A stretch of DNA of 64,000 nucleotides from NCBI RefSeq assembly GCF_014649035.1, contig NZ_BMSG01000031.1:1-64000 (forward strand). Reading direction: 5' to 3'. The position numbers were made by a program, and so were the translations under genes. The stretch comes from Streptomyces sindenensis (GTDB taxonomy: Bacteria > Actinomycetota > Actinomycetes > Streptomycetales > Streptomycetaceae). Under the pieces are notes generated by a model, which saw nothing but the letters and a program-made list of their open reading frames with translations, made no database searches and was not told the DNA's origin. Of the stretch, positions 1 to 10,800 are shown piece after piece; within the stretch, counting starts at the first letter, position 1, and each line of letters starts with the position of its first letter.

Positions 1-60
1 CGACGCACCATGACCAGGATCATCTCTCACCACCCGATCCCCTTTGAAGACGACCCCTAG
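1..60 (+). CDS. 3' end of a truncated reading frame (unidentified; possibly a response regulator)
   Basis: An open frame enters the window and stops at TAG 58-60, giving about 19 residues that end in IPFEDDP. Too little is left to name it. The histidine kinase that follows overlaps this stop codon if it starts at TTG 44. Kinases of this kind are usually coupled to an upstream response regulator, so that is the likely identity, but it rests on context only. Confidence 0.3.
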   Translation, partial: RRTMTRIISHHPIPFEDDP

Positions 61-1237
61 GGGCGAGCCGACCGGGGCCGGGGCCGAGGGGGCGGTGGGC
101 GCACCGGAGGAGGCCGTGGTCAGGCGGCCCGGGTTGAGCGTCCGCCTCAAACTCACCCTGAGCTACGCCGGGTTCCTCATGGTCGCGGGGATCCTGCTGC
201 TCGCGGCGGTGTGGGTGTACCTCCTGCAGTACGTTCCCGATGACTGGGACCAGCGCATGCTGCACGAGAACCCCAACCGCCAGCTCCTCGCGTACACCTT
301 CGCCCCGGCGGCGGGCACCGTCCTGGCGATCCTTCTCGTCTTCGGGCTCGTGGGCGGATGGTTCCTGGCCGGCCGGATGCTCGCCCCGCTGACCCGCATC
401 ACGGAGGCCACCCGCACTGCCACGCAGGGATCGCTCTCCCACCGGATCCGGCTGCCCGGCCGCAAGGACGAGTTCCGTGAACTCGCCGACGCTTTCGACA
501 CCATGCTCGCCCGACTGGAGGCGCATGTCGCCGAGCAGAAGCGCTTCGCGGCCAACGCCTCCCACGAGCTGCGCACGCCGCTGGCCGTCTCCCGGGCGCT
601 GCTGGAGGTGGCCCGTGCCGATCCGGACCGCGACCTCGGCGAGATCATCGACCGGCTCCATACGGTCAACAGCCGGGCGATCGACCTCACCGAGGCACTG
701 CTCCTCCTCAGCCGGGCGGACCGGCGTTCCTTCACCCAGGAACGCGTCGATCTGTCCCTGGTCGCCGAAGAGGCCGCCGAGAGTCTCCTCCCTCTCGCGG
801 AGGAACGCGGCGTCACCCTGGAGACGCGGGGCGACATCGCCGCCACGACCGGATCGCCGACGCTGCTGCTCCAGCTGACCGCCAACCTCGTGCACAACGC
901 CATCGTCCACAACCTGCCGGAAGGGGGCACCGTCCAGGTCTCGACCGGCGTCCGTGCCGAGACCGTCATGCTGGTGGTCGAGAACGCCGGTGCCCCCCTT
1001 TCCCCCGAGCTCGTCCCGACGCTCACCGAACCCTTCCGGCGGGGCGCCGAGCGGCTGCGGACCCACCACGCGGGGGTCGGCCTCGGGCTGGCCATCGTCG
1101 AGACCATCACGCGCGCACACGACGGGACGCTCGTCCTCGCCCCGCGCGCCGGCGGCGGACTGCGCGTCACGGTGGAATTTCCCTCGGCCTGCGGGAGTGA
1201 GGACCGGGGACCGGCGCGGACGCTCCCCTCCCCCTGA
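44..1237 (+). CDS. Two-component sensor histidine kinase
   Basis: Up to 397 residues. Two membrane segments (about residues 37-63 and 80-112) flank a short extracytoplasmic loop. They are followed by a HAMP region, a HisKA dimerisation domain with the phosphoacceptor motif ASHELRTPLAVS, and a HATPase_c domain with an N box (NLVHNAIVHN) and G boxes ending in GVGLGLAIVETITRAHDG. It should autophosphorylate on the His of SHELRTP and pass phosphate to a response regulator, probably encoded just upstream. The start is uncertain: TTG 44 overlaps the previous frame and has no clear ribosome site, while GTG 116 has GGAGGAGG immediately in front but too close. The short loop resembles VanS/CseC-like kinases. 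The signal it senses is not readable from the sequence. Confidence 0.88.
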   Translation: MKTTPRGEPTGAGAEGAVGAPEEAVVRRPGLSVRLKLTLSYAGFLMVAGILLLAAVWVYLLQYVPDDWDQRMLHENPNRQLLAYTFAPAAGTVLAILLVFGLVGGWFLAGRMLAPLTRITEATRTATQGSLSHRIRLPGRKDEFRELADAFDTMLARLEAHVAEQKRFAANASHELRTPLAVSRALLEVARADPDRDLGEIIDRLHTVNSRAIDLTEALLLLSRADRRSFTQERVDLSLVAEEAAESLLPLAEERGVTLETRGDIAATTGSPTLLLQLTANLVHNAIVHNLPEGGTVQVSTGVRAETVMLVVENAGAPLSPELVPTLTEPFRRGAERLRTHHAGVGLGLAIVETITRAHDGTLVLAPRAGGGLRVTVEFPSACGSEDRGPARTLPSP

Positions 1238-1275
1238 AGCGACGGGGTCCGGACCCGGTACGGCAGGATGGTGCC

Positions 1276-1605
1276 ATGAGCGTAGTCAAGATCAATGTGC
1301 TGACCGTCCCCCAGGAACAGCGCGAGACGCTGGAGAAGCGCTTCGCGTCCCGCGCACACGCCGTGGAGAGCTCCGACGGCTTCGAATGGTTCGAGCTGCT
1401 CCGGCCCGTCGAGGGCACGGACAACTACCTCGTCTACACGCGCTGGCGTGACGAGGCCTCCTTCCAGGCGTGGATGGAGGGCCCGATGAAGGCGGCCCAC
1501 CAGGGCGGCGACGCCTCCGGCGGCGAGCGCCCCAAGCCCGCCGCGAGCGGGTCCACGGTGTGGTCCTTCGAGGTCGTGCAGCAGGCGGCGCCGAAGGGCG
1601 CGTAG
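1276..1605 (+). CDS. ABM-fold (antibiotic biosynthesis monooxygenase / heme-degrading type) protein
   Basis: 109 residues. The N-terminal 75 residues show the beta-alpha-beta pattern of the ABM dimeric ferredoxin-like fold: a KINVLTVPQEQRETLEKRF opening, then a central strand EWFELLRP and the segment YLVYTRWRDEASFQAWM. The last 25 residues are polar and end in a strand, FEVVQQ. Family members include IsdG/MhuD-type heme monooxygenases and small quinone monooxygenases. The length and the W-x-D-E-xx-F-xx-W segment fit the heme-degrading branch, but the substrate cannot be told. ATG 1276 lies 38 bases after the kinase stop. It is followed by a strong hairpin, so the kinase and this gene probably form one transcript separate from the megasynthase. 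Confidence 0.8.
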   Translation: MSVVKINVLTVPQEQRETLEKRFASRAHAVESSDGFEWFELLRPVEGTDNYLVYTRWRDEASFQAWMEGPMKAAHQGGDASGGERPKPAASGSTVWSFEVVQQAAPKGA

Positions 1606-1626
1606 TCGAGCGCGCACCGATGTGCC

Positions 1627-1663
1627 GGCCTGCCCGGCCGGTCCTTGACCGGCCGGGCAGGCC
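1627..1663. terminator. Perfect 17-bp hairpin after the ABM gene
   Basis: Bases 1627-1643 pair perfectly with 1647-1663 around the 3-base loop CTT. It begins 21 bases after the stop codon of the ABM gene and has no U tract, which is usual for streptomycete terminators. It separates the kinase/ABM transcript from the megasynthase. Confidence 0.8.
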
Positions 1664-1868
1664 GCTCCCCCTGACCGCGGGGCGGCGGGAGTGCCGGCCC
1701 GGACCCCGGGCCCGCACTCCTGCGCCGTGTCAGTCCCAGGGTGCACGCGGTCTCCTCCCGGCGGTTGATTCCCCCCGTCCCGCGCGTTTTTAAGATCATT
1801 CTTCGGAGAACATCCGGGAACTTCGGGTAACGCGCGCAGAACGGACTGATCGACCGGTGGAGCACCAC

Positions 1869-4800
1869 ATGACGCTGCTGGATGTACTGCTGGACGCGGC
1901 CCGCGAAGCCCCCGGGCAGATCGTCGTGCATGTCCGTGGCGACGGAAGCGAGCTGACGGTCACCCTGCGCGAGCTTCTGGACGACTCGCTGCGGGTGGCC
2001 GGGGGCTTCCGGGATGCGGGGGTCGCGCCCGGGACCTGTGTGCCGTTGCTCGCCGATCGCAGCGAGGACTTCCAGCCGATGTTCTGGGGCGCGATGGCGG
2101 CCGGTCTCGTTCCCGTTCCGCTGGCCCCCGATGCCCGGCGGGTCCTGCCGGTGTGGGAACACCTGGGGCGGCCGCCCCTCGCTGTGGACGCCTCGGCCGG
2201 ACCACTCGTCGATGAGCTGCCCGACGGTGCACGCGCCCTGCCCCTCGATGCCCTGCGCGAGGGACAGGCGCTGCGCGAACCCTCACCGGGCGGGCCCGAC
2301 GACGTGGCGTTCCTGCAGTTCTCCTCGGGCAGCACCGGTGCGCCCAAGGGTGTGGAGGTGACGCACCGCGCGGTGCTGGCCAATCTGGAGCAGATACGGG
2401 CCGCCTCGGCACTGAGCGCCGACGACGTGGTGGTCAGCTGGATGCCGTACTTCCACGACATGGGGCTCATCGGTACACATCTCGCTCCGCTGGCCGCCCG
2501 GGCCCGGCAGGTCAAGATCGGCCCGCTGGCCTTCGCCAAGCGGCCCCGTCTGTGGTTCGAGGTGGCGGCCCGGCACCGGGCGACGGTGCTGTCCGCGGCC
2601 AACTTCGCCCTGGCGCTGGCCGTGCGCCGCGTTCCCGACGATGTTCTGGCCCGGCTGGACCTCTCGCCCGTACGGCTGCTGCTGGTGGGGGCGGAGCCGA
2701 TCGCGCCCGCGGTGTGGCGTTCCTTCGCGGCCAAGACGCGGCCCGCGGGGCTGGATCCGGCGGCGGCCCAGCCCGTCTACGGCCTGGCCGAGGCGACGCT
2801 CGCGGTGACCTTCCCGCCGGCGGGGGACGTGGCCGAGCCGCTGGTCCTGGACCGGGCGTCGCTGAGCGGTGGTGTGGCGGTGGACGCCGAACCGGGCGTG
2901 GGAGCGGTCGAGTTGATGGACGTCGGGCGGCCGGTGGCCGGCTGCGCCGTGCGCATCGTCGATGACGGGGGCGAAATACTCGGGGACCGGCGGGTCGGGC
3001 ACATCATGGTCCGCGGTCCCCAACTGGCCCGTGGCTACCACGGCCTTCCCCGCGTCAGCGCGGAGACGTTCACCGAGGGGTGGCTGCGCACCGGTGATCT
3101 CGGGTTCCTGCGGGAGGGCCGACTGTGCGTCACGGGCCGGCACAAGGACGTGCTGTTCCTCAACGGCCGCACCTTCCACGCCACGGATCTGGAAGAGGTG
3201 GCGGCGGCGACACCCGGGCTGCCGCCCGGCGCCCCGGCGGTGGTCGGTTCGACCGACCCGGTCACCGGTGCGGAGCGCGTCGTCGTGTTCGTCCCCTGGG
3301 CGCGGCCCCCGCGCGAGGCCGCGGAGGTGCTCGAACGCGTCGCGGCCCGGGTGCGCGAGGCGTTGTTCCATGACGATGTGCGGGTGCTGGCCCTGCCGCC
3401 GGGGGCGTTCCCCCGTACGACGAGTGGCAAGCTGCAGCGCCGGCGGTTGCGGGAGCGTTTCGAGGCGGGTGCGTTCGGGGCTGCCGCGCGGTCGGAGGGT
3501 GTGCGGCCGGCGGGCGGCAACGGTGCTCCGTCCTCGGCTCCCCGCGCGGACGTGCCCCGGGCCGAAGCGCCCCGGGCGCGGGCTCGGACCGTCGAGGCCG
3601 TCCGGGAGGTGTGGGCCCGGGTGTTGGCGCGGCCCGCCGAGTCGATCGGTGCGCACGAGCCGTTCGGGAGCCTCGGGGGGACGTCGCTCAAGGCGATGGA
3701 GGTCCTGGTGGCGCTGGAGGACGCCTTCGGGGTGACGCTGCCACCGGCGGTCATCCGCGACCACGGCACGGTGGCCGCCCTCGCCGGTCACCTTCTGACG
3801 GTGGCGCCCGGTCCGCCGTCGTCCGCCACCGCCACCGACGCCGGCACCGGGACGACCGGAGAAGCCGGGAAGGACGGGAAGGACGGGCAGGACGGGAAAG
3901 CCGTCGCCGCCGTCATCGGGATGGCGTGCCGGTTCCCCGGCGCCGAGACCCCCGAGGGCTTCTGGGACCTGCTCATCGACGGGTACGACGCCGTCGCCCC
4001 CGTAGCGTACGGGCGTTGGGACGACGACGTCCACGACGCCCGGGCCGTTCCCCGGAAGCGTTGGGCAGCGCTCCTGGAGGACCCGGCCGCCTTCGACGCC
4101 GACCACTTCGGTGTCGGCGAGGACGAGGCCCGCGCGCTCGACCCGCAGGCGCGACTCTTCCTCGAACTGGCGCACGAGGCACTCGAACGCGCCGGATACG
4201 CGGGGCCCCGTCGGCGTGGCCGACGGATCGGCGTGTTCGCGGCGGCGGGCGACAGCGGCTACCGCGAAGTGCTGGACCGGGCTTCGGCCGACGGCTCTCC
4301 CCTGCCGGCCTCACTCACCGGAAACCTGCCCGCCCTCATCGCCGCGCGGGTCTCCCAGAGCCTCGACCTCGACGGGCCCGCACTCGCCGTGGACACCGCC
4401 TGCTCGTCGGGTCTGGTGGCCCTGCATCTGGCCCGGCGCAGCCTGCTGGACGGCGAGTGCGACCTCGCCGTCGTCGGCGGGGTCAACCTCCACCTGACCT
4501 CGACCCCGCACCGGCTCCTGGAAGAGGCCCAGGCCCTGTCCCCCACCGGGCGCAGCCGCGCTTTCGGCGCCGATGCCGACGGCTTCGTCCCCGGTGAGGG
4601 CGGCGCGGTGATCGTCCTGACCCGTCTCGACGCGGCCCGGCTCGCGGACGACGAGGTGCTCGCGGTGGTCCGGGGCACGGCCGTCAACAACGACGGCCGC
4701 TCGATGAGCCTCATGGCACCCAATCCGCTGCGGCAGCGCGAGGTCATCACCCGGGCGTACGAGGCGGCAGGTGTAGATCCCGCGTCGGTGACCTACGTCG

Positions 4801-7800
4801 AGGCCCACGGGACGGGCACGGCCGTGGGTGACCCGATCGAGCTGCGGTCGCTGGCCCACGCGTTTCCCGTACGGCCCGACGGCGAGCCGCGGTTGCTCGG
4901 CTCGGTGAAGACGAACATCGGGCATCTGCTGAACGCCGCCGCGATGCCCGCTCTGGTGAAGGTCGTGCTGGCGCTGATCCACCGTCGGCTGCCGCCCTCC
5001 CTGCACCACACCCCGCCCGCGCCGGGGCTCGCCCCAGCAGGCTTCTCGGTGGTCACCGAAGCCCGGGACTGGACGTCCGCCGGGCCCCTCGTCGCGGGCA
5101 TCAACGCGTTCGGTTTCGGCGGCACCAACGCCCATGCCGTACTGGAGGAAGCCCCGCCCCTGCCCCCGGGGGCCGTCTCGGCCTCGCCGTCGGGTGCCGT
5201 CCGGGAGGCCGGCGTCGAGGGACCGCACCTGCTGACGCTGTCGGCGCGGAGTGCGGGTGCGCTCCGGGACGCGGTGGGCCGCCTCGCCGCGCATCTGGAA
5301 AGCCGTCCGGAACTGGGCGAGGGCGATGTCTGCCGGACCGCGAGTACGTCCCGGGACGAGGGGCCCCACCGGCTCGCCGTCGTCGCCGACGGTGATCTGC
5401 GGGAACGGCTCACTGCCATCGCCGCCGGGACAGGCGGGGCAGACGGAGCAGGCGGGCGTACCGCGTCCGGTGGATCCCGTGGATCCGGCGTGCCCGGGGC
5501 GCATGTCGTCCGTTCCCGGCCGCGCGTGGCCTTCCTGTTTCCCGGGCAGGGTGCGCAATCCCCCGGCCAGGACCGGACGCTGTACCGCACGGCTCCGGTG
5601 TTCCGGGACACGTTCGACGAGGCGTCCGCTCTCCTCGGCGCTGTCTGCGGGCGGCCCCTGCGGGACTGGGGGCTGGACCCGGAGGTGGATCCGGCCGCGC
5701 AGGCCGTGACCGAGGTGGCGCAACCGCTCCTCGTCGCCTCCGGGGTGGCGCTCGCCCGCCAGCTGCGCAGCTGGGGTGTGGAGCCCGAAGCGGTCGCCGG
5801 GCACAGCGTCGGAGAGATCACCGCCGCCTGTGTCAGCGGGGTGCTGACGCTCCGGGAGGGGGTGCGATTCGCGGCCGAACGGGGTCGCCTCATGGGTGCG
5901 TTCACCGATCCCGGTGCCATGCTCGCCGTTCGCGGGGGTGAGGAGGCCGTCGCTGCGGCGGTGGCGGAGTCGGGCGGGAGCCTCTTTGTGGCCGCGTACA
6001 ACGGGCCCGGACTCCAGGTCCTGTCCGGGACCGTCGCCGCCGTGGAGCACGCCGCTCTCGCTCTCGAAGCCCAGGGCGTCCCCACACGCCGCCTGCGGGT
6101 CTCGCGGGCCTTCCACTCACCGCTGATGCGTCCGGTGGCCGGCCGGCTCGCCGACGCGGCCCGTGCGCTGACGCCGCGGGTCCCGTCCGTGCCGCTCATG
6201 AGCACGGTCACCGGTGCCTGGCAGCCGGTCCTCGGCCCGGAGTACCTGCGCGACCACGCCGAGCGCCCGGTGCTGTTCGGGGCGGCCGTGGAACGCCTGG
6301 CCCGGGAGGGGTACGACACCTTCGTGGAGATCGGCCACGGGGCGACGCTGTCGGGTGCGGTCCGCGCGGCGGCCGAGTCGTGCGCGCCGGGTGAGTCCGG
6401 TGGTGGCGTCTCGGTGATGTGCGCCCTGCCCGGGCGTGCCGCCGAGCCGACGAACGACGCCTCGCCGCCCGCTGACGGGCGCGGCGGGCGCGGAGAGCTG
6501 CTGGAGACCGTCGGCCGGCTGTGGTCGCTCGGCATGCCGCTGGACCGGACCGCGCTCGACGCGGGCCACCGCCGGGTCCCGCTGCCCACCTACCCCTTCC
6601 AGCGCCGCCGTTACTGGGCCGGTCCATCCGCGCCCCGTCCTCTGCTGCACCGGGTCCTGTGGGAGGACGACGCCCTGCCCGGAGAGGGGGCGGGGGTGGC
6701 GGGGTCCGTGTGTTCGGTGCTGCTGACCGGACCCGACCCCGCGTCGGTCGACCGGCTCGCCTCACAGCTCGCCGCCGCGGGGGTGCGTCGGTACGGAGCG
6801 GGCGACGCCGGGCGGCCGGATGCCGTGGTCCTGGTGGCCGGGCCTGCTCCCGCCCAGGACACCGGCGATGCGCTCGACGGGGCTCTCGCTGCCGCGTCGG
6901 CCGCCTTCGGCGAGGCCCTCGTGCGGTTCGACGAGACGCACGCGGACCGGCTCCTGGTGGTGACCGAGGACGTGTATGCCACGGGCACCGTACGGGAAAG
7001 GCCGCGGCCCGCCCATGCCGTCCTCGGCGGACTCCTGCTGGCGCTGCCGCAGGAGACTCCGCGTGCTGCGGCCACCGCCCTCGACCTCTGCTCGTCGGAC
7101 ACCCCGTCCCAGCGTCTGACGGCCGTGCTGGCCGAGCTGGAGTCGGGTGGTACCCCGGGCGGCGCGGCCATCGTCGCCTGGCGCGCGGGACGCCGGCTCA
7201 CCCGCCGTTTCGTCCCCCTGCCGACGCCCACGGGCGGCCCCGGGACGGGGCGGTCACCGCTGCCGCCCGACGGCACCTTCCTCATCACCGGGGGCGGTGG
7301 CGGAATCGGCGCCGCACTCGCCCGGGACCTCGCGGGCCGGGGCCGGCCCACCCTCGTCCTCACCGGACGCTCCCCCGGGCTTCCCGCGGACCTGGCCGAC
7401 GAGCTCCGTGCGCTCGGCGCCACCGTCCACTACCGGGTGGCCGATGTCTCGGTGGAGCGGGAGGTCGACGCGCTCCTCGCCGGACTGCCCCGCCTCGACG
7501 CCCTCTTCCACGCCGCGGGTGTCGTGCGGCCCGGCACCCTGCGGAACAGGCGCCCGGAGGAGACGGCGGACGCCCTGGCCGCCAAGGCGCGGGGCACCCT
7601 GCTGCTCTCCCTGGCCCTGCACCGGCACGGGCTCGACCCGGCGGTCCGCGTCGCCTTCTCCTCCGTGAGTGCCGTGCTGCCCGGGCTGGCGGGCGCGCTG
7701 GGTGACTACGCCGGTGCCAACGCCTTCCTCGACGCGTTCGCCGCGTCGGAACGCCAGGCTGGCAGGCCCTGGCAGTCCGTGAACCTCGCCGCCCTGGCGG

Positions 7801-10800
7801 GGACGGGCATGGCGGCGGCTCTCGGCACCGGGGCGGAAGCGGGCTCGGCCACCGTACGGAACACCGGAGGGCGGCCCGTTGCTCTCGCTCCGGCGCTGGC
7901 GGCGCTCCGCACGGCGTGCGGTGTCGACGCGGCGCAGTTGCTGCTCGCCGATCCGGCACGGCCTTCGCCGCCCGTGGCACCGCGGTCCCCGGAAGCCCCG
8001 GCCACGGCAGCGGAAGCCACCGGAACGGGAACGGCGGTATCCGGGGGAACCGGCACCGGCTCCGGCACCGCCGCCTTGCTTCGGCGGCTGCTCGCCTCGG
8101 CGCTGCGGCTGCCCACCAGCGACGTTCCGGACGACGAGCCGTTCCTCGCTCTCGGCCTCGACTCACTCGCCGCCGTCGACCTCGTCAGGCAGCTCGAACG
8201 GGAACTCGGCAGGTCTCTGCCCGCCACCCTCTTCTTCGAGTACCGGACCGTCGCCGAACTGGCCACGCACCTCGACAGCGCGCCTGCCGTCGTCGCCCTC
8301 GCCCTCCCCGGTACGCCGGACCCCGTCCCGGACGGGTCCCCCTTCCCGCTCACCCCCGTCCAACTGGCCCTGCACACCAGCAGCCGGCTCCACCCGGATG
8401 TCCCGGCCCACGGTTACCTCCGCCAGACCGTGCGCGGCCCCCTGGACACCCGGCTCCTGGGCCGGGCGCTCGCCGCGCTCGCCGACCGGCACACCATGCT
8501 GCGGATCCGCATCGACGACTCCGCCGGCACCGAGGGCGGGACCGGTTCCGCGTCACCCGTCCAGTACGTCGCACCGCCCGCCGATCTCTCCACCTGGTAC
8601 GAGGTCCGCGAGCTGCCCGGTCGTATCGAGGAGCTCGAAACGGCCCTGTGCAACCGGCCGTTCGATCTCGCCGCCGAGCCTCCCGTGCGCGCGGTCCTCG
8701 CTCGGGAGAGCCCCGAGTTCTCGCATCTGGTGCTGGTGATCCACCATGCGGCCGGTGACGGATACAGCCTCAACGTCCTCGCCGGGGAACTCTGGTCCCT
8801 CTACACCGCTTTCGCCCATGGGGAGACACCGACGCTGCCCGCGCTCGGCACCGACTTCGCGCGGTACGCGACCGCTGCCGCCGAACAGCGGTCCTCCACG
8901 GACGGCGTGCGCGATCTCGCCGCCGACCGGCGGTACTGGGCGGACCGGCTCGCCTCCCGCGGCGAGCCGTTGCGGCTGCCGTACGACGGTGATCCGTCGG
9001 CCCTTCCCTCGGCTCCCCTGACCACGCATCAGAGCGGTATCGACCTGTCGCTGACCGCCGCGTTGGAGAAGCGGGCAGCGGGCCTGGGGGTTAGCCTGTT
9101 CCATCTGCTGCTCGCCGTGCACGTGTGCTGTCTGGCCCGGTGGAGCGGGCAGCGCGAGATCGCGGTGAACGTCGCCCGCGCCCGGCGGGACGACCGGCTG
9201 GCAGGTCTGGACCGGCTCGTGGGGCCGCTGGCCGACACCCTCCCCCTGCTGTGTTCGACAGACCCGGACGAGCCGGTCGGGACCCTGGCCGGACGGCTGG
9301 CGGGGATCTGGCTGGAGAGCGAGCAGCACGCCGGGGTCACCGGCCTGGACCTGGCACGGCTGCTGCCGTCGGACCCGGTCGGGTCCGGGCCCCGGACGGC
9401 CGGTCCGGCCGGCTTCAGCTTCTCGCGCTTCCCGGCCGCCGTCGACGAGCGGTGTCCGGTGAGCGTGCGGCCGACCGCCGCCGGCACCGCCACCGCCGCG
9501 ACCCGGCTGAGCCTGCTGTGCTGGCAGGACGGGGAGGTCCTGCGCTTCTCGTGGAACTTCCCCGTCCGGCTCTTCGCCCCGGAGACGGTGGCCCGCCTGG
9601 ACCGTGAATTCCACGACGCGTTGGCCGCGGCGGCCGCCGCACCGGCCGCCACGGCCCTCCCGGCCTCCGGGTCCGGGCCCGCCACGCTCGTACGCCGACT
9701 GGTCGAGCGGTTCCGGGCCACCCCGGACGCGGTCGCCGTCGACACCGGCGCCGCCACCCTGACGTACGGCGAACTCGACCGTGCCTCGCAGACTCTCTCG
9801 GCCTCTCTCCTCGCCCGGGGCGTCACCCCGGGCGGCCTCGTCGGGCTCCTCACCGAGCCCGGCGCCGACACCGTCGTCGCCGTCGTCGCGGCCCTGCGTG
9901 CCGGGGCGGGCTGGGTTCCGTTGGACCCGGGGCACCCGACCGCGCGCCTGGTGGACCAGCTCACACGCTCGGGGGCCCGTGCGGTGCTCTGTCACGCCGC
10001 GACCCGCGCGGTGGGGGAGGCGCTCGGCGACGTGACCCTGGTGCCCGTCGACGTACCGGCGTCGCCGCTCCCGCAGGATCCCGTGCGCTACGGGAGCGGG
10101 GCACCCACGCCTGGCCCCTTGGCCGACGCCGATGCCGATGCCGACACCGTCACCGACGCCGACGGCATCGCGTACGTGATCTTCACCTCCGGGTCCACCG
10201 GACGGCCCAAGGCCGTGCCCATCACCCACCGGTCCTTGGAGAACTACCTCGACTGGGCCATCGAAACCTTCGGCTACGACGAGCACGACCGGCTCGCCCA
10301 GACCGCGTCGCCCTGCTTCGACGCCTCCGTCCGCCAGCTCCTCGCCCCGCTGCTCGTCGGCGCCACCGTGGTCACCGTCGACTGGGACCTGTTGCGCGAT
10401 CCCGACCGGCTGCTGACCCACGTCGAACGCCGCCGAATCACCGTCTGGAGCTCCGTCCCCACACTCTGGGAACAGCTCCTCAGCGCCTCCGAGGCACGCG
10501 TACGAAGCGGTGCGCCGCTACCGGACCTTTCCGCACTGCGGTGGGTCCATGTCGGCGGCGAGGCCCTCTCCCCCGCGCACGTACGCCGCTGGTTCGACCT
10601 CTTCGGCGGCGGTCAGCGCATCGCGAACCTGTACGGCCCCACCGAGGCCACCATCAACACGAGCTGCCACATCATCCGCGACCGGCCCGGCGACCAGGTG
10701 CGGCGACTGCCCATCGGCCGCCCGGTGTCGGGTACGGAGGTGGAGGTCGTCGGTCCCGACGGGGAGGCGCTGCGGTCCGGTGAGGCGGGCGAACTCCTCA

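Noticed and set aside
1765..1796. TTGATT and TAAGAT as a promoter for the megasynthase
   Set aside because: The spacing is 20 bases, too long for a standard sigma-70 promoter; a 16-base alternative uses a poor -10. The region is AT-rich and may hold the promoter, but no element was convincing.
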